This document shows positions 7,452 to 15,230 of a stretch of DNA of 32,884 bases, in pieces. Source of the DNA: an uncultured Clostridium sp. (GTDB lineage Bacteria > Bacillota > Clostridia > TANB77 > CAG-508); the NCBI GenBank assembly GCA_948468685.1, contig CAOKJC010000003.1, forward strand, positions 1 to 32,884, in the 5' to 3' direction. The notes below the pieces were generated by a model. That model searched no databases. It saw only the letters and a program-made list of their open reading frames with translations, and was not told where the DNA came from. Numbering within the stretch: position 1 is the stretch's first letter; every line of letters begins with the position of its first letter. The position numbers and the translations under genes are program-made.

Positions 7452-9167
7452 TTATTTAATAATAGTCTTCATTTCTTCATTTCTCTTAACTTTTTTAGTT
7501 GTTGTTTTTATTAATTCTTTATCTGTTAAAATCATATTAGTAATATGTTTATATCTAGGAACAGTAGTATTAACTTCATTTTTAATTCTATCCCAAATTA
7601 TAGCTTTAATTTCTTCTTCAGATATATCTCCATGCTTTTCTTTTACTTCTTCTTTATTGTAGACAACTTTAACAGAAAGTTTAACATCATTTTTGTCACT
7701 TTCATCTGGTAACCCAAAAACAAAACATTCTTCAACTAAATCAATTCTATTTACTAATGTTTCTATTTCTTCTGGAAAGATTTTTTTACCATTTTTAAGC
7801 ACTATCATATTTTTTTCTCTTCCTGTTATATAAATACATCCATCATTATCTATATATCCTAAGTCTCCTGTATAGAACCATCCATCTTTTAGAACTTTGT
7901 TTGTTTCTTCTTCATTTTCGTAATATCCTAGCATTACATTTGGTCCTTTTACACGTATTTCCCCTATTCCTTTTTCATCTTTATTTACTATTTCTAAAGT
8001 TACATTTTCCATAGGTACTCCTATTGAACCTATTTTAGTTACAAAGTCATTTTCAGCTGCTATAACTGGTGCTGTTTCTGTTAGTCCATATCCTTGTACC
8101 ATTCTTATTCCAAAGTCTATGAATCCTTTTTCTATTTTAGGGTCTAATGGTGCTCCTCCTGATATTACAAATCTCATTTTTCCGCCTAGATTGTCTATTA
8201 TTTGTTTAAATAATTTTCTTCTGATATCAATGTGCAATTTTAATAATATGTTACTTATTTTTGTAGCTGTTGATATTAATTTTGTTTTTCCTTGTTTTTC
8301 TATTTCTTTTATTACTTTATTATATATTGCTTCTACAAGAAGCGGAACTCCTACAAATACAGATACTTCATATTCTTTTAAGTTTTGTGCTACATATCTT
8401 AATCCATCTGGAAATGCTGTTCTAACACCACATGCCAGCATCATTATAATACATGTTGAGCCAAATATATGATGCATTGGTAAAAAAGCTAAATTAGAGT
8501 CAGTTTCATATATCCCTTCTACCCTTTGCATTGCATATACATTTGATGCAATATTGTTTTGTGATAACATTACTGCTTTTGATTTTGATGTTGTTCCAGA
8601 TGTAAATAACAATATATTCATTTCATTTTCATTTATTTTTGCTGATATATATTCGTTATTTCCTTTTTCTAATAATTCTTTTCCTTCATTTTTCAATGTA
8701 TGTATATCATTATATCCTTCTAATTTTGACATACATATGTATTCTTTTAGATTTGTATTATTTCTTTTTTTGATTTCTTCTATTTTATCTATATATTTTT
8801 CATCAAAGAAAATGCTATCGGCTTTACTTCTTATTAAAGAATTTTCTAGTTCATCTATTTGTAAATCTTTGTCTAATGGAACTGATACTATTCCTCCTAA
8901 TAAATTTGTTAGATGACCTAATGCCCATTCATATCTATTTCGTCCTAAAACGGCTATTCTTTTACTTTTTAGTCCCATGGCATATAATTTAGTACCTAAA
9001 TGATTAATTTGTTCTAAAAGTGTTTTATATGTTATATTTTCATATGTTTTATTTTTTCCTTCTTGATGCTTTATTATGAAAGCTACATTTTCAGCATATT
9101 TTTTTGCTGAATTACAAATTATTTCTTTGATGTTTTGAAATTCTTGGATATTTCTTTCTTTTTTCAT
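7452..9167 (-). CDS. AMP-forming long-chain acyl-CoA synthetase
   Basis: ATP-dependent fatty acid:CoA ligase of the ANL superfamily, forming acyl-AMP and then acyl-CoA in the cytosol or at the membrane face. In order: the P-loop-like motif LLFTSGTTSKSKAVMLS (about residues 186-202), the YGLTETAP adenylate motif (about 360), GWFYTGDLGYID (about 425) and the GREKNMIVLKNGKKIFPEE hinge and C-terminal domain (about 450-470). The C-terminal lysine region (TTTKKVKR) is also present. The 571-residue length suits the bacterial long-chain class. The ribosome binding site (AAAGGG) is weaker than those of its neighbours. The stop codon abuts a 57-bp repeat. Chain-length preference cannot be determined here. 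Confidence 0.93.
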   Translation of the reverse strand: MKKERNIQEFQNIKEIICNSAKKYAENVAFIIKHQEGKNKTYENITYKTLLEQINHLGTKLYAMGLKSKRIAVLGRNRYEWALGHLTNLLGGIVSVPLDKDLQIDELENSLIRSKADSIFFDEKYIDKIEEIKKRNNTNLKEYICMSKLEGYNDIHTLKNEGKELLEKGNNEYISAKINENEMNILLFTSGTTSKSKAVMLSQNNIASNVYAMQRVEGIYETDSNLAFLPMHHIFGSTCIIMMLACGVRTAFPDGLRYVAQNLKEYEVSVFVGVPLLVEAIYNKVIKEIEKQGKTKLISTATKISNILLKLHIDIRRKLFKQIIDNLGGKMRFVISGGAPLDPKIEKGFIDFGIRMVQGYGLTETAPVIAAENDFVTKIGSIGVPMENVTLEIVNKDEKGIGEIRVKGPNVMLGYYENEEETNKVLKDGWFYTGDLGYIDNDGCIYITGREKNMIVLKNGKKIFPEEIETLVNRIDLVEECFVFGLPDESDKNDVKLSVKVVYNKEEVKEKHGDISEEEIKAIIWDRIKNEVNTTVPRYKHITNMILTDKELIKTTTKKVKRNEEMKTIIK

Positions 9168-9215
9168 ACTTTTCCCTTTCTAAAAGGATTCTAAATCACA
9201 TTATTTTCCTTTTAT

Positions 9216-9256
9216 TAAAAATAGATGTATATCTTTATGATAAACATCTATTTTAT
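9216..9256 (-). terminator. Hairpin downstream of the transglutaminase-like gene
   Basis: AAAATAGATGT and ACATCTATTTT form an 11-bp stem around a loop of about 15 nt, with T-rich sequence on both outer sides. It lies in the 187-nt gap between the transglutaminase gene and the acyl-CoA synthetase gene. Nothing else in that gap was recognised. Confidence 0.55.
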
Positions 9257-9354
9257 AATACAATATTTAATTTAAATTGTCCATTAACCTAAGCGGTCAG
9301 TTTTAAAAATCTCTTCCAAAAAATACATTTTTAACCTTTTGGATATAAAGTATT

Positions 9355-10323
9355 TTATTTAGGGAGCTCGAACATTTTTGTAGGAATATTACCATATTCG
9401 TTTAATTGGACTTTAAAAAATTTTTGTCCTTCTGATACATCAAAAGTAACATCAATTACATACCACTCTCCATCAAGAAAAGCAATATTCCATCCATGAT
9501 TTGCATCAAAAAAATTTTCTGAAACAGTGTTTTCATTATTTGGAACCTTTCCTATCACAGAAATAACTGGTATTTCCGCCATATCTGCAATATATTTAAA
9601 TGAATACATATATCCGCTACATATACATTCTTTATTTATTATCCCTCCATATATATTATCGTTATTTAATTTTTCAAGGCTTTGATCATATTTTGAATCT
9701 TTTATTAGCCAGTTATGAATTTCTAAAAGTTTTTCCTCGTCTGTCCCATTCAATTTCTGAACAAATTCTTTTGTTTCATTTTCAATATTTTTTATTGCTT
9801 TATATAACTGTTTTTCATTTTTAAAATCATAATATTTATTTTCCTCTGGTGCAATAATAATAGTAAAATATAGATTATCTCCATAATAATAAGTTATTGT
9901 ATATGAAACTAAATTGTTTATCCATAATGTTGCTTCTGGGTTATCCAATTTATATGCCCATATTATTCTTGTTACAATCTCATCTATTTTTAAAGAAACA
10001 TCTTCATCAAAAACACTATATGTTGTATCAATTCTACCTATACATACCCCCTTGTTATCAATTATTTGTTCTTTTGCATTCTTCAAATTATTATAAACTT
10101 CTTGTTCTTGTGGTGTAAGTTGATTGTAATAATATTTCCGAACACTTTTTGTGGGTCCAAATATTGTTCCCAATTCATTCTTTTTACTTATAATTTTAGA
10201 AATTCTTGATGATGTTTCAATTCTTATAATAGAATTATTATTATTACTTACACATTTGATAATCCCGATAGTTGCCACAAAAATAATTACTAATACAAAA
10301 ATTCTACTTGATTTTTTCATCAT
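9355..10323 (-). CDS. Membrane-anchored transglutaminase-like cysteine protease-fold protein
   Basis: Extracytoplasmic protein with a C-terminal transglutaminase core. The N-terminal hydrophobic segment (about residues 7-24) is a signal anchor; a Cys follows but the lipobox is poor. The Cys-His-Asp triad is visible: Cys in KECICSGYMYSF (about 232-235), His in DANHGWN (about 273) and Asp in WYVIDVTFD (about 288). The first 200 residues are not recognised. Such proteins act as peptidases or crosslinkers at the cell surface. Two ATGs are in tandem after GGAGG; the second may be used. The gene appears monocistronic, with an unusual inverted repeat in its leader. The substrate is unknown. Confidence 0.86.
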   Translation of the reverse strand: MMKKSSRIFVLVIIFVATIGIIKCVSNNNNSIIRIETSSRISKIISKKNELGTIFGPTKSVRKYYYNQLTPQEQEVYNNLKNAKEQIIDNKGVCIGRIDTTYSVFDEDVSLKIDEIVTRIIWAYKLDNPEATLWINNLVSYTITYYYGDNLYFTIIIAPEENKYYDFKNEKQLYKAIKNIENETKEFVQKLNGTDEEKLLEIHNWLIKDSKYDQSLEKLNNDNIYGGIINKECICSGYMYSFKYIADMAEIPVISVIGKVPNNENTVSENFFDANHGWNIAFLDGEWYVIDVTFDVSEGQKFFKVQLNEYGNIPTKMFELPK

Positions 10324-10345
10324 TTTTCCTCCATTAATTCGCTTT

Positions 10346-10388
10346 TATACAAAATTAGAAGTATACTTATAATTTTTAATTTTGTATA
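10346..10388. promoter_or_regulatory. Perfect 12-bp inverted repeat in the leader of the transglutaminase-like gene
   Basis: TATACAAAATTA (10346-10357) and TAATTTTGTATA (10377-10388) are perfect complements, and the loop contains the palindrome AAGTATACTT. It lies 23-65 nt upstream of the start codon, so it could be an operator or a leader hairpin. No regulator is identified. Confidence 0.4.
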
Positions 10389-10448
10389 ATCTCCTATAAG
10401 TTGTCATAAAGTAATTATATCAATTTTTTATTAATAAGTCAAGATTAA

Positions 10449-10474
10449 GAGGAAATGGCAAACTCCATTTCCTC
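10449..10474. terminator. Short perfect hairpin, possibly a second terminator
   Basis: GAGGAAATGG and CCATTTCCTC form a 10-bp perfect stem with a 6-nt loop in the gap between yihY and the transglutaminase gene. The T run after it on the minus strand is weak. It may back up the stronger hairpin at 10512. Confidence 0.45.
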
Positions 10475-10511
10475 ATCTAATTATAAAATAAAATTTCTTA
10501 CTTAAGAATGG

Positions 10512-10535
10512 GCTCTCTTTCAACTGAAAGAGAGC
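10512..10535 (-). terminator. Terminator hairpin after yihY
   Basis: GCTCTCTTTC and GAAAGAGAGC form a perfect 10-bp stem with a 4-nt loop, 21 nt beyond the yihY stop codon. It would end the recG-permease-yihY transcription unit. Confidence 0.62.
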
Positions 10536-10555
10536 TCTTGTATTATTTTTATCAA

Positions 10556-11398
10556 TTAATTTTTAAAACTAATTATTTTATTAATCTCTGCACCTAATAA
10601 AATTATATAAAAACAAGCATATGTCCACATCATAATAAGCATCAAAGTAGTCAAACTTCCATAGGTTACAGAAAAACCTCTAAAAATATCTAAATATCTA
10701 GAAAAAAGGAAAGATATTAAATTAAGACTAATCGCACCAAATATAGCCCCTATTACTTGACTTTTTAATGAAACTTTATGTTTTGGCATAAATTTATATA
10801 AAAATATAAAAACAATAAAAGTCGCAAAAATAAAACCAATCTGTGTCAATATTCCATAAATATAAGTAAATTTTTTCAATCCTCCAAAATAATTTTGAAT
10901 TATTGATAATAAACTACTTCCAAAAACTAATAAAACTATACCTCCAATAATTAATAAAATAAATATTATAGTTTGCAAAATTGATTTTATCTTTATATAT
11001 ATTGCAGAATTACTTTTTTTATCATCAATATTATAAACTGAATGCAATCCCTTAGTTAATGCAAATAATCCACGTCCAGCTGACCAAATTGTAAATATAA
11101 TAGATATAGAAATTGTACCTACAGATTTTGAATATACTTCTCTTACTATTCCTAATACAAATTCATTCATACTTGATGGTATCACTCTAGAAATAATATT
11201 GAATAGTGTCTCTTGGTCTATATTTGTATATTGTATTGATGTTATCAATAATATTAAAAATGGTATAAATGATAATATTGTATAATATGAACATTGTGCT
11301 GAATATGCACTAATATTGTCTTTGTTAATATTAGTGCATATTTCTTCTATTATTTTATATTTATTTTTATATTTATTGATGACGTTAAAAATTTTCAT
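10556..11398 (-). CDS. YihY/BrkB-family inner-membrane protein
   Basis: Six-helix integral membrane protein of the YihY (virulence factor BrkB) family, whose molecular function is not settled. Recognisable blocks are AYSAQCSYYTILSFIPFLI near residue 33, IFTIWSAGRGLFALTKGLH near 102, FMPKHKVSLKSQVIGAIFG near 197 and the C-terminal GSLTTLMLIMMWTYACFYI, followed by LLGAEINK. The 280-residue length is normal. The start is supported by AGGAG 8 nt upstream. It follows the CmpB-type permease gene with a 37-nt gap and is probably co-transcribed with it. One 31-bp palindromic repeat sits between the two. Confidence 0.9.
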   Translation of the reverse strand: MKIFNVINKYKNKYKIIEEICTNINKDNISAYSAQCSYYTILSFIPFLILLITSIQYTNIDQETLFNIISRVIPSSMNEFVLGIVREVYSKSVGTISISIIFTIWSAGRGLFALTKGLHSVYNIDDKKSNSAIYIKIKSILQTIIFILLIIGGIVLLVFGSSLLSIIQNYFGGLKKFTYIYGILTQIGFIFATFIVFIFLYKFMPKHKVSLKSQVIGAIFGAISLNLISFLFSRYLDIFRGFSVTYGSLTTLMLIMMWTYACFYIILLGAEINKIISFKN

Positions 11399-11431
11399 AA
11401 ATCACTCCTACTTAAGTAAATTACGCATTTT

Positions 11432-11497
11432 TGTGTCAAAAGGGACGTCCTTTTCTGGCACATTTTTGTGTCAAAGTCCCCCGCCCCTTTTGTCCCA
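11432..11497. repeat. Two 31-bp palindromic repeats (11432-11462 and 11467-11497)
   Basis: Each unit is 31 nt. The first runs from TGTG to GGCACA around a GGGACGTCC centre. The second starts TGTGTCAAAG and ends TTTTGTCCCA. They are 4 nt apart and lie inside the 3' end of the permease reading frame, whose last 21 or so codons they supply. Confidence 0.75.
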
Positions 11498-12302
11498 TTT
11501 TTCCTTTAATCTTTTCTTTCTTTATTTTTATATTTTCTTTTATTTCATCTTTTTGTTCTTTAACTTGTCTTTTTATTTCTTCTTGTTTTTCTTTAATTTT
11601 TACTTTTATTGATTGAATTGTTGGATAAGCTTTTAATAATCTTCTATGCAATCTAGATTTACCTATCAATATTTCTTTGACTTTATTAGTTATTTCTTCT
11701 GTATTATCTAAATCTTTTCCTATTTCTTTTGTGGTTTTACCAACATATCTAATAACATTTGTAGATACTATATAATCTATTACATATAATATTAATAATA
11801 TTCCTGTTAATATGTTTAAGTATAACTTAGGCAAGACTTCTAATTTTGATATTAAAAATGGATTTGAAACATACATTATAAACATTCCAAGTAAACCAAA
11901 TGGTATAATTGTATTTAAACAAACTCTACCATTTATATTAAATCTTCTTTGACTATAGTCCCACCATCTTGCATGGAATATCTTTTCCATAAAGTAACTT
12001 GTTAAATATTCTAATATTCCACAAACAAGAATTGCCATTATAAATAATGTTATTGGGTCATCTACATATTTGTTTAATAAAAATGTAATTAGTATTGCTC
12101 CTGTGCCATATATTGGACAATATGGTCCAATTAAAAATCCTCTATTTATAAATTTCTTCATTGTTATTAATTTTCCTATTACTTCCATTAGCCATCCTAA
12201 AAAGGTATATGCTAAAAATAATAAAAAATATATTCTTATATCTATTCCCAAAATAATTATAGTTCCTCCTTTTGTGCCAAAGGGGACGTCCCTTTTTGGC
12301 AT
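11436..12302 (-). CDS. CmpB-type putative ABC transporter permease, ends derived from repeats
   Basis: Polytopic membrane protein of the family annotated as putative ABC transporter permease (ABC_trans_CmpB). Diagnostic segments are LFLAYTFLGWLMEVIGKLI and RGFLIGPYCPIYGTGA, then EYLTSYFMEKIFHARWWDYS and NINGRVCLNTIIPFGLLG. A Lys/Glu-rich coiled tail follows from about residue 215. The ATG at 12302 has no ribosome binding site and lies in a 31-bp repeat. AGGAGG at 12270-12265 points instead to ATT (12257 or 12254) or TTG (12251) as the true start. The C-terminal residues after KKEKIKGK are read from two further repeats and end in a TGA inside one. No ABC ATPase is adjacent, and transport activity is inferred only from family naming. 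Confidence 0.8.
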   Translation of the reverse strand: MPKRDVPFGTKGGTIIILGIDIRIYFLLFLAYTFLGWLMEVIGKLITMKKFINRGFLIGPYCPIYGTGAILITFLLNKYVDDPITLFIMAILVCGILEYLTSYFMEKIFHARWWDYSQRRFNINGRVCLNTIIPFGLLGMFIMYVSNPFLISKLEVLPKLYLNILTGILLILYVIDYIVSTNVIRYVGKTTKEIGKDLDNTEEITNKVKEILIGKSRLHRRLLKAYPTIQSIKVKIKEKQEEIKRQVKEQKDEIKENIKIKKEKIKGKMGQKGRGTLTQKCARKGRPF

Positions 12303-12402
12303 ACTTTTTTATTTCAGTTCTTGTGACAAAAAGGCACACTCCTCCTGTCACAACTTTTTCTTTTCAGTTTTTGTGCCAAAAAGGGACGTCCCCTTTGGCA
12401 CA
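12273..12402. repeat. Cluster of three 31-bp palindromic repeats (12273-12303, 12322-12352, 12372-12402)
   Basis: Outer units are inverted copies differing at one of 31 positions, each centred on GGGACGTCCC with TGTGCC and GGCACA ends. The middle unit keeps the ends (TGTGACA/TGTCACA) but has a different centre. The gaps are 18 and 19 nt. The cluster fills the space between recG and the permease gene and starts 1 nt after the recG stop codon. The arrangement is like a bacterial interspersed mosaic element. Confidence 0.82.
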
Positions 12403-12403
12403 A

Positions 12404-14462
12404 TTATATTTCAATTCTATCTGTAAATTTGTCTTTTACTAATTCTTTTAAAAGTCTATTTTCTTCATTTTCTAGTTTTCTGTCTTTATCAACAATTTTT
12501 ATAGCCGCTTCTTGAGCCAATTTTAAAATATCTACATCTGTAAATAGATTTGCAATTTTAAAATCTGGTATTCCATGTTGCATCGTTCCGAAAAAATCTC
12601 CTGATCCTCTTAATTCTAAATCTTTTTGTGAAATTACAAACCCATCGTTTGTTTCACACATTACTTTCATTCTCTCTTTTGTATTTTGCCCTTTTCCATT
12701 ATATTTTAGTACACAATATGATTTATATTCTCCTCTTCCTACTCTTCCTCTTAATTGATGTAATTGTGCTAGACCGAATCTTTGGCTATCCTCTATTACC
12801 ATTATACTTGCATTTGGTACATCTACTCCTACTTCAATTACTGTTGTTGATATTAATATGTCTATTTCTCCACTTTTAAAGCGTTCCATTATTTCATCTT
12901 TTTCTTTTGGTCTCATTTTTCCGTGTATATAGTCTACTCTATAATTCGGGAATGTTTCTTTTTGGCATGTTTCATATAATGTTATTACTGATTTTAAATC
13001 TGTATCTTCTTCTTCACTATCTTCTACTAAGGGACATACAATATATGCTTGCCTTCCTTCATCTACTTGTTTTCTTATAAAGTTATTTATTCTTTCTTCC
13101 ATTCTTTTTGTTACTGCAAATGTTTCTATTGTTTTTCTGTTTGGTGGCAGTTCATCTATTATTGAGATATCCAAATCTCCATATAATATTAGTGCTAGTG
13201 TCCTTGGTATTGGTGTTGCTGACATTACTAATACATCTGGGTTTTGTCCTTTTTCTGCTATTTTTGTTCTTTGTTTTACTCCAAATCTGTGTTGTTCATC
13301 TGTTACTACTAACCCTAAATTTTTAAACACTACATTTTCTTCTAAAATAGCATGTGTTCCTATTATTATATCTATTTCTCCTTTTTGTAATCTTTCCAAT
13401 ATTTCTTCTTTTTTCTTTTTTGTTATTCCAGATATTAATAGTTCACATTTTATTTCAAATTTATTTAATATCTTTTTAAAATTATTTAAATGTTGTGTTG
13501 CAAGTATTGCTGTTGGTGCAAGTATTGCTGCTTGATATCCTGATTTTACTGCTTTATATGCTGAAATCATTGCTACTATTGTTTTTCCTGAGCCTACATC
13601 TCCTTGAAGTAATCTATTCATTGATTTTTCTGATTCCATATTTTCATCTATTTCTTGTAATACTCTTAGTTGCGCTTTTGTTAGGTTGAATGGTAATGTG
13701 TTTATTACATCTGACATCTTTGCATTTTTGTCAAATATAATTCCTTTTTTATCTGTCAAGTCATTATTTTTTAGTTGTAATAATGCTAATTGTGTTGATA
13801 ATAGTTCTTCAAACACTAATCTTTTTCGAGCTTTTTTAAAGTCTTCAAATTCTTTAGGAAAATGTATATTATTATTTGCTTCATTTATTTCTTCTAAGTT
13901 ATATTCATTTAATATATATTCTGGTAATGTTTCTGCTAATCCACCTTCTTCTTTTAATTTTTCTAATCCATTTTCTATTATTTTTCTTAGTGTATTTTGT
14001 GTTAAACTAAATGTTAATGGATATATTGGTATTATTTTTCCTGTGTTATTTGTATTTTCTATTTCATCAAATACTGGTGAATTCATGTTTACTTTACCAT
14101 ATTGAAATTCTATTTTTCCATAAAATCTATATTTTTTTCCGTACTTGAAATTTTGATTTTAAATATGGTTGATTGAACCATGTTATTGTTGCTTGTCCTG
14201 TTTCATCTCCTATGTTTAACTTTTGCATTGTTCTGCCTTTGCTTATTCTTGTGTCTATAAATCTTGACATCGCTACTGCTTCTATTAAGGCTACTTCTCC
14301 ATTTACACATTCACATATATTTTTTGGCTTACTTCTGTCTTCATATCCTCTTGGATAATATGTTATTAAATCTTTTAGTGTATATATTCCTATTTTATTT
14401 AGGAGCTGTACTCTGTTTGGTCCTACTCCTTTTATATATTTTACATCTTCATTTAAATTCAT
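12404..14462 (-). pseudogene. recG: ATP-dependent DNA helicase RecG, split by a +1 change in an A7 run
   Basis: RecG remodels stalled replication forks and Holliday junctions. The N-terminal 111 codons (14462-14127) hold the wedge-domain start (KGVGPNRVQLLNKIGIYTLKDL and YYPRGYEDRS). The rest (to 12404) carries the helicase motifs: Walker A GDVGSGKT, DEQHRFGVKQR, SATPIPRT, TTVIEVGVDVP and QLRGRVGRG. Removing one A from the run complementary to 14132-14138 joins them as FQVRKKYRFYGKIEFQYG, giving about 685 residues, the normal length. The ATG at 14086 has no obvious ribosome binding site. Either the protein is lost, transcriptional slippage rescues it, or the extra base is an error. It heads the recG-permease-yihY group. 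The upstream ribosome binding site (AAAGG) is weak. Confidence 0.9.
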
Positions 14463-14605
14463 TTTTTCATACCTTTCGTTTTACTTTGCTACATTCATCA
14501 TAAATTGTTTATCGTCATCCAAAGATTTCAACTTTGTTTTTCTTTATACAGTTTACTATATTTTAAGTTAATTGTCTATGAAATATGAATTTTTTTGATT
14601 TTATA

Positions 14606-14647
14606 AAGCAAACCAGCTAAAAGAATTCACCTTTAACTGGTTTGCTT
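14606..14647 (-). terminator. Terminator after the 14663-15064 gene
   Basis: AAGCAAACCAG pairs with CTGGTTTGCTT, and TAAA/TTTA can pair further inside. On the minus strand the stem is followed by TATAAAATC and then a T-poor, A-rich tract. It lies 15 nt past the stop codon. Confidence 0.65.
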
Positions 14648-14662
14648 GTCATTCTCGCTCTC

Positions 14663-15064
14663 TTACCCCAAGAATATTGCAATGTACTTATAGTTTTCCC
14701 ATTCATAAGCTAAATCTTCCATTTCTACAAAATCTTGATAGTCGAGCATATCTGCCATACAAGTTTGAGAATTTGAAGTGAAAGTTTTAAAGTTTTCAAT
14801 AGCATTATTTTCATTCATACTATCCAAAACATTTTTCAGTTCACTTACCTTCTCCCTATTCAAGACAGTATAATAGAAGTCTATATCAACATCTGCATCT
14901 TCGAGACAGACATGACGTTCATCATCTACACCATTCTGAATAAGTACTGAAAGCTTTTCGCTCAGACTTCTTGATTTGAGCAAAAACTCTTTGAGGAGTT
15001 CATTTCCATACTCCTGTGCTGCCTTAGCTGCCTTTTCTTTAGAAAGTCTAATTGCTTCGTTCAT
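14663..15064 (-). CDS. Unknown 133-residue acidic protein near the kinase operon
   Basis: I do not recognise a family. The product is soluble and mainly helical by eye, with a Lys/Ala/Glu-rich N-terminal helix, an acidic middle (EDADVDIDFYY) and a hydrophobic C-terminal end. AGGAG lies 8 nt before the ATG, and a promoter lies about 40 nt upstream. The gene is separated from the 1564-residue kinase gene by a strong terminator. It nevertheless carries at its -35 element a copy of the motif found at the promoter of the phosphatase/VWA/kinase operon, so it may be controlled by the same regulator. Whether it belongs functionally to that system is inference. Confidence 0.68.
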   Translation of the reverse strand: MNEAIRLSKEKAAKAAQEYGNELLKEFLLKSRSLSEKLSVLIQNGVDDERHVCLEDADVDIDFYYTVLNREKVSELKNVLDSMNENNAIENFKTFTSNSQTCMADMLDYQDFVEMEDLAYEWENYKYIAIFLG

Positions 15065-15104
15065 ATTGTTTTCTCCTCTTTAATTTAATATTTGTTATAC
15101 TAAT

Positions 15105-15144
15105 ATTATAGCATTTTTTAGTAGGAAAGTTAACTTTATGTAAC
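15105..15144 (-). promoter_or_regulatory. Promoter with operator-like motif, upstream of the 14663-15064 gene
   Basis: On the minus strand TTAACT (15133-15128), a 17-nt spacer and TATAAT (15110-15105). Overlapping the -35 on the plus strand is GTTAACTTTATGTAAC (15129-15144), which matches GTTAACTTTACGTTAAC at 23769-23785 apart from one substitution and one missing T. Confidence 0.6.
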
Positions 15145-15179
15145 TACGGTTTAAAATTATTAATGCAAAATACATATAA

Positions 15180-15215
15180 AAACGACACCATCTCTATTTA
15201 GAAATGGTGCCGTTT
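15180..15215 (-). terminator. Intrinsic terminator of the kinase operon
   Basis: AAACGaCACCAT pairs with ATGGTGcCGTTT, with one mismatch, around a short loop, 16 nt past the kinase-gene stop codon. It is A-rich on the side that follows on the plus strand and T-rich on the minus strand. Confidence 0.75.
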
Positions 15216-15230
15216 CATTTTTAATTAAAC

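Noticed and set aside
9600-10372. Several overlapping plus-strand ORFs opposite the transglutaminase-like gene
   Set aside because: Antisense shadows without ribosome binding sites; the minus-strand frame carries a clear catalytic triad.
11316-11616. Two plus-strand ORFs of 98 and 61 residues
   Set aside because: Antisense shadows of yihY, the permease and the repeats; low-complexity Phe-rich composition from complementing Lys/Glu-rich coding sequence.
12142-12351. 69-residue minus-strand ORF overlapping the permease start
   Set aside because: It is read in another frame from the palindromic repeats and the permease gene; no ribosome binding site and no family pattern.
11432-12402. CRISPR array
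   Set aside because: The 31-bp units are palindromic, vary in sequence, occur in both orientations and have spacers of only 4-19 nt.
14663-15064. Membership of the small 133-residue gene in the kinase operon transcript
   Set aside because: A strong terminator at 15180-15215 and its own promoter argue for a separate transcript; only co-regulation is proposed.
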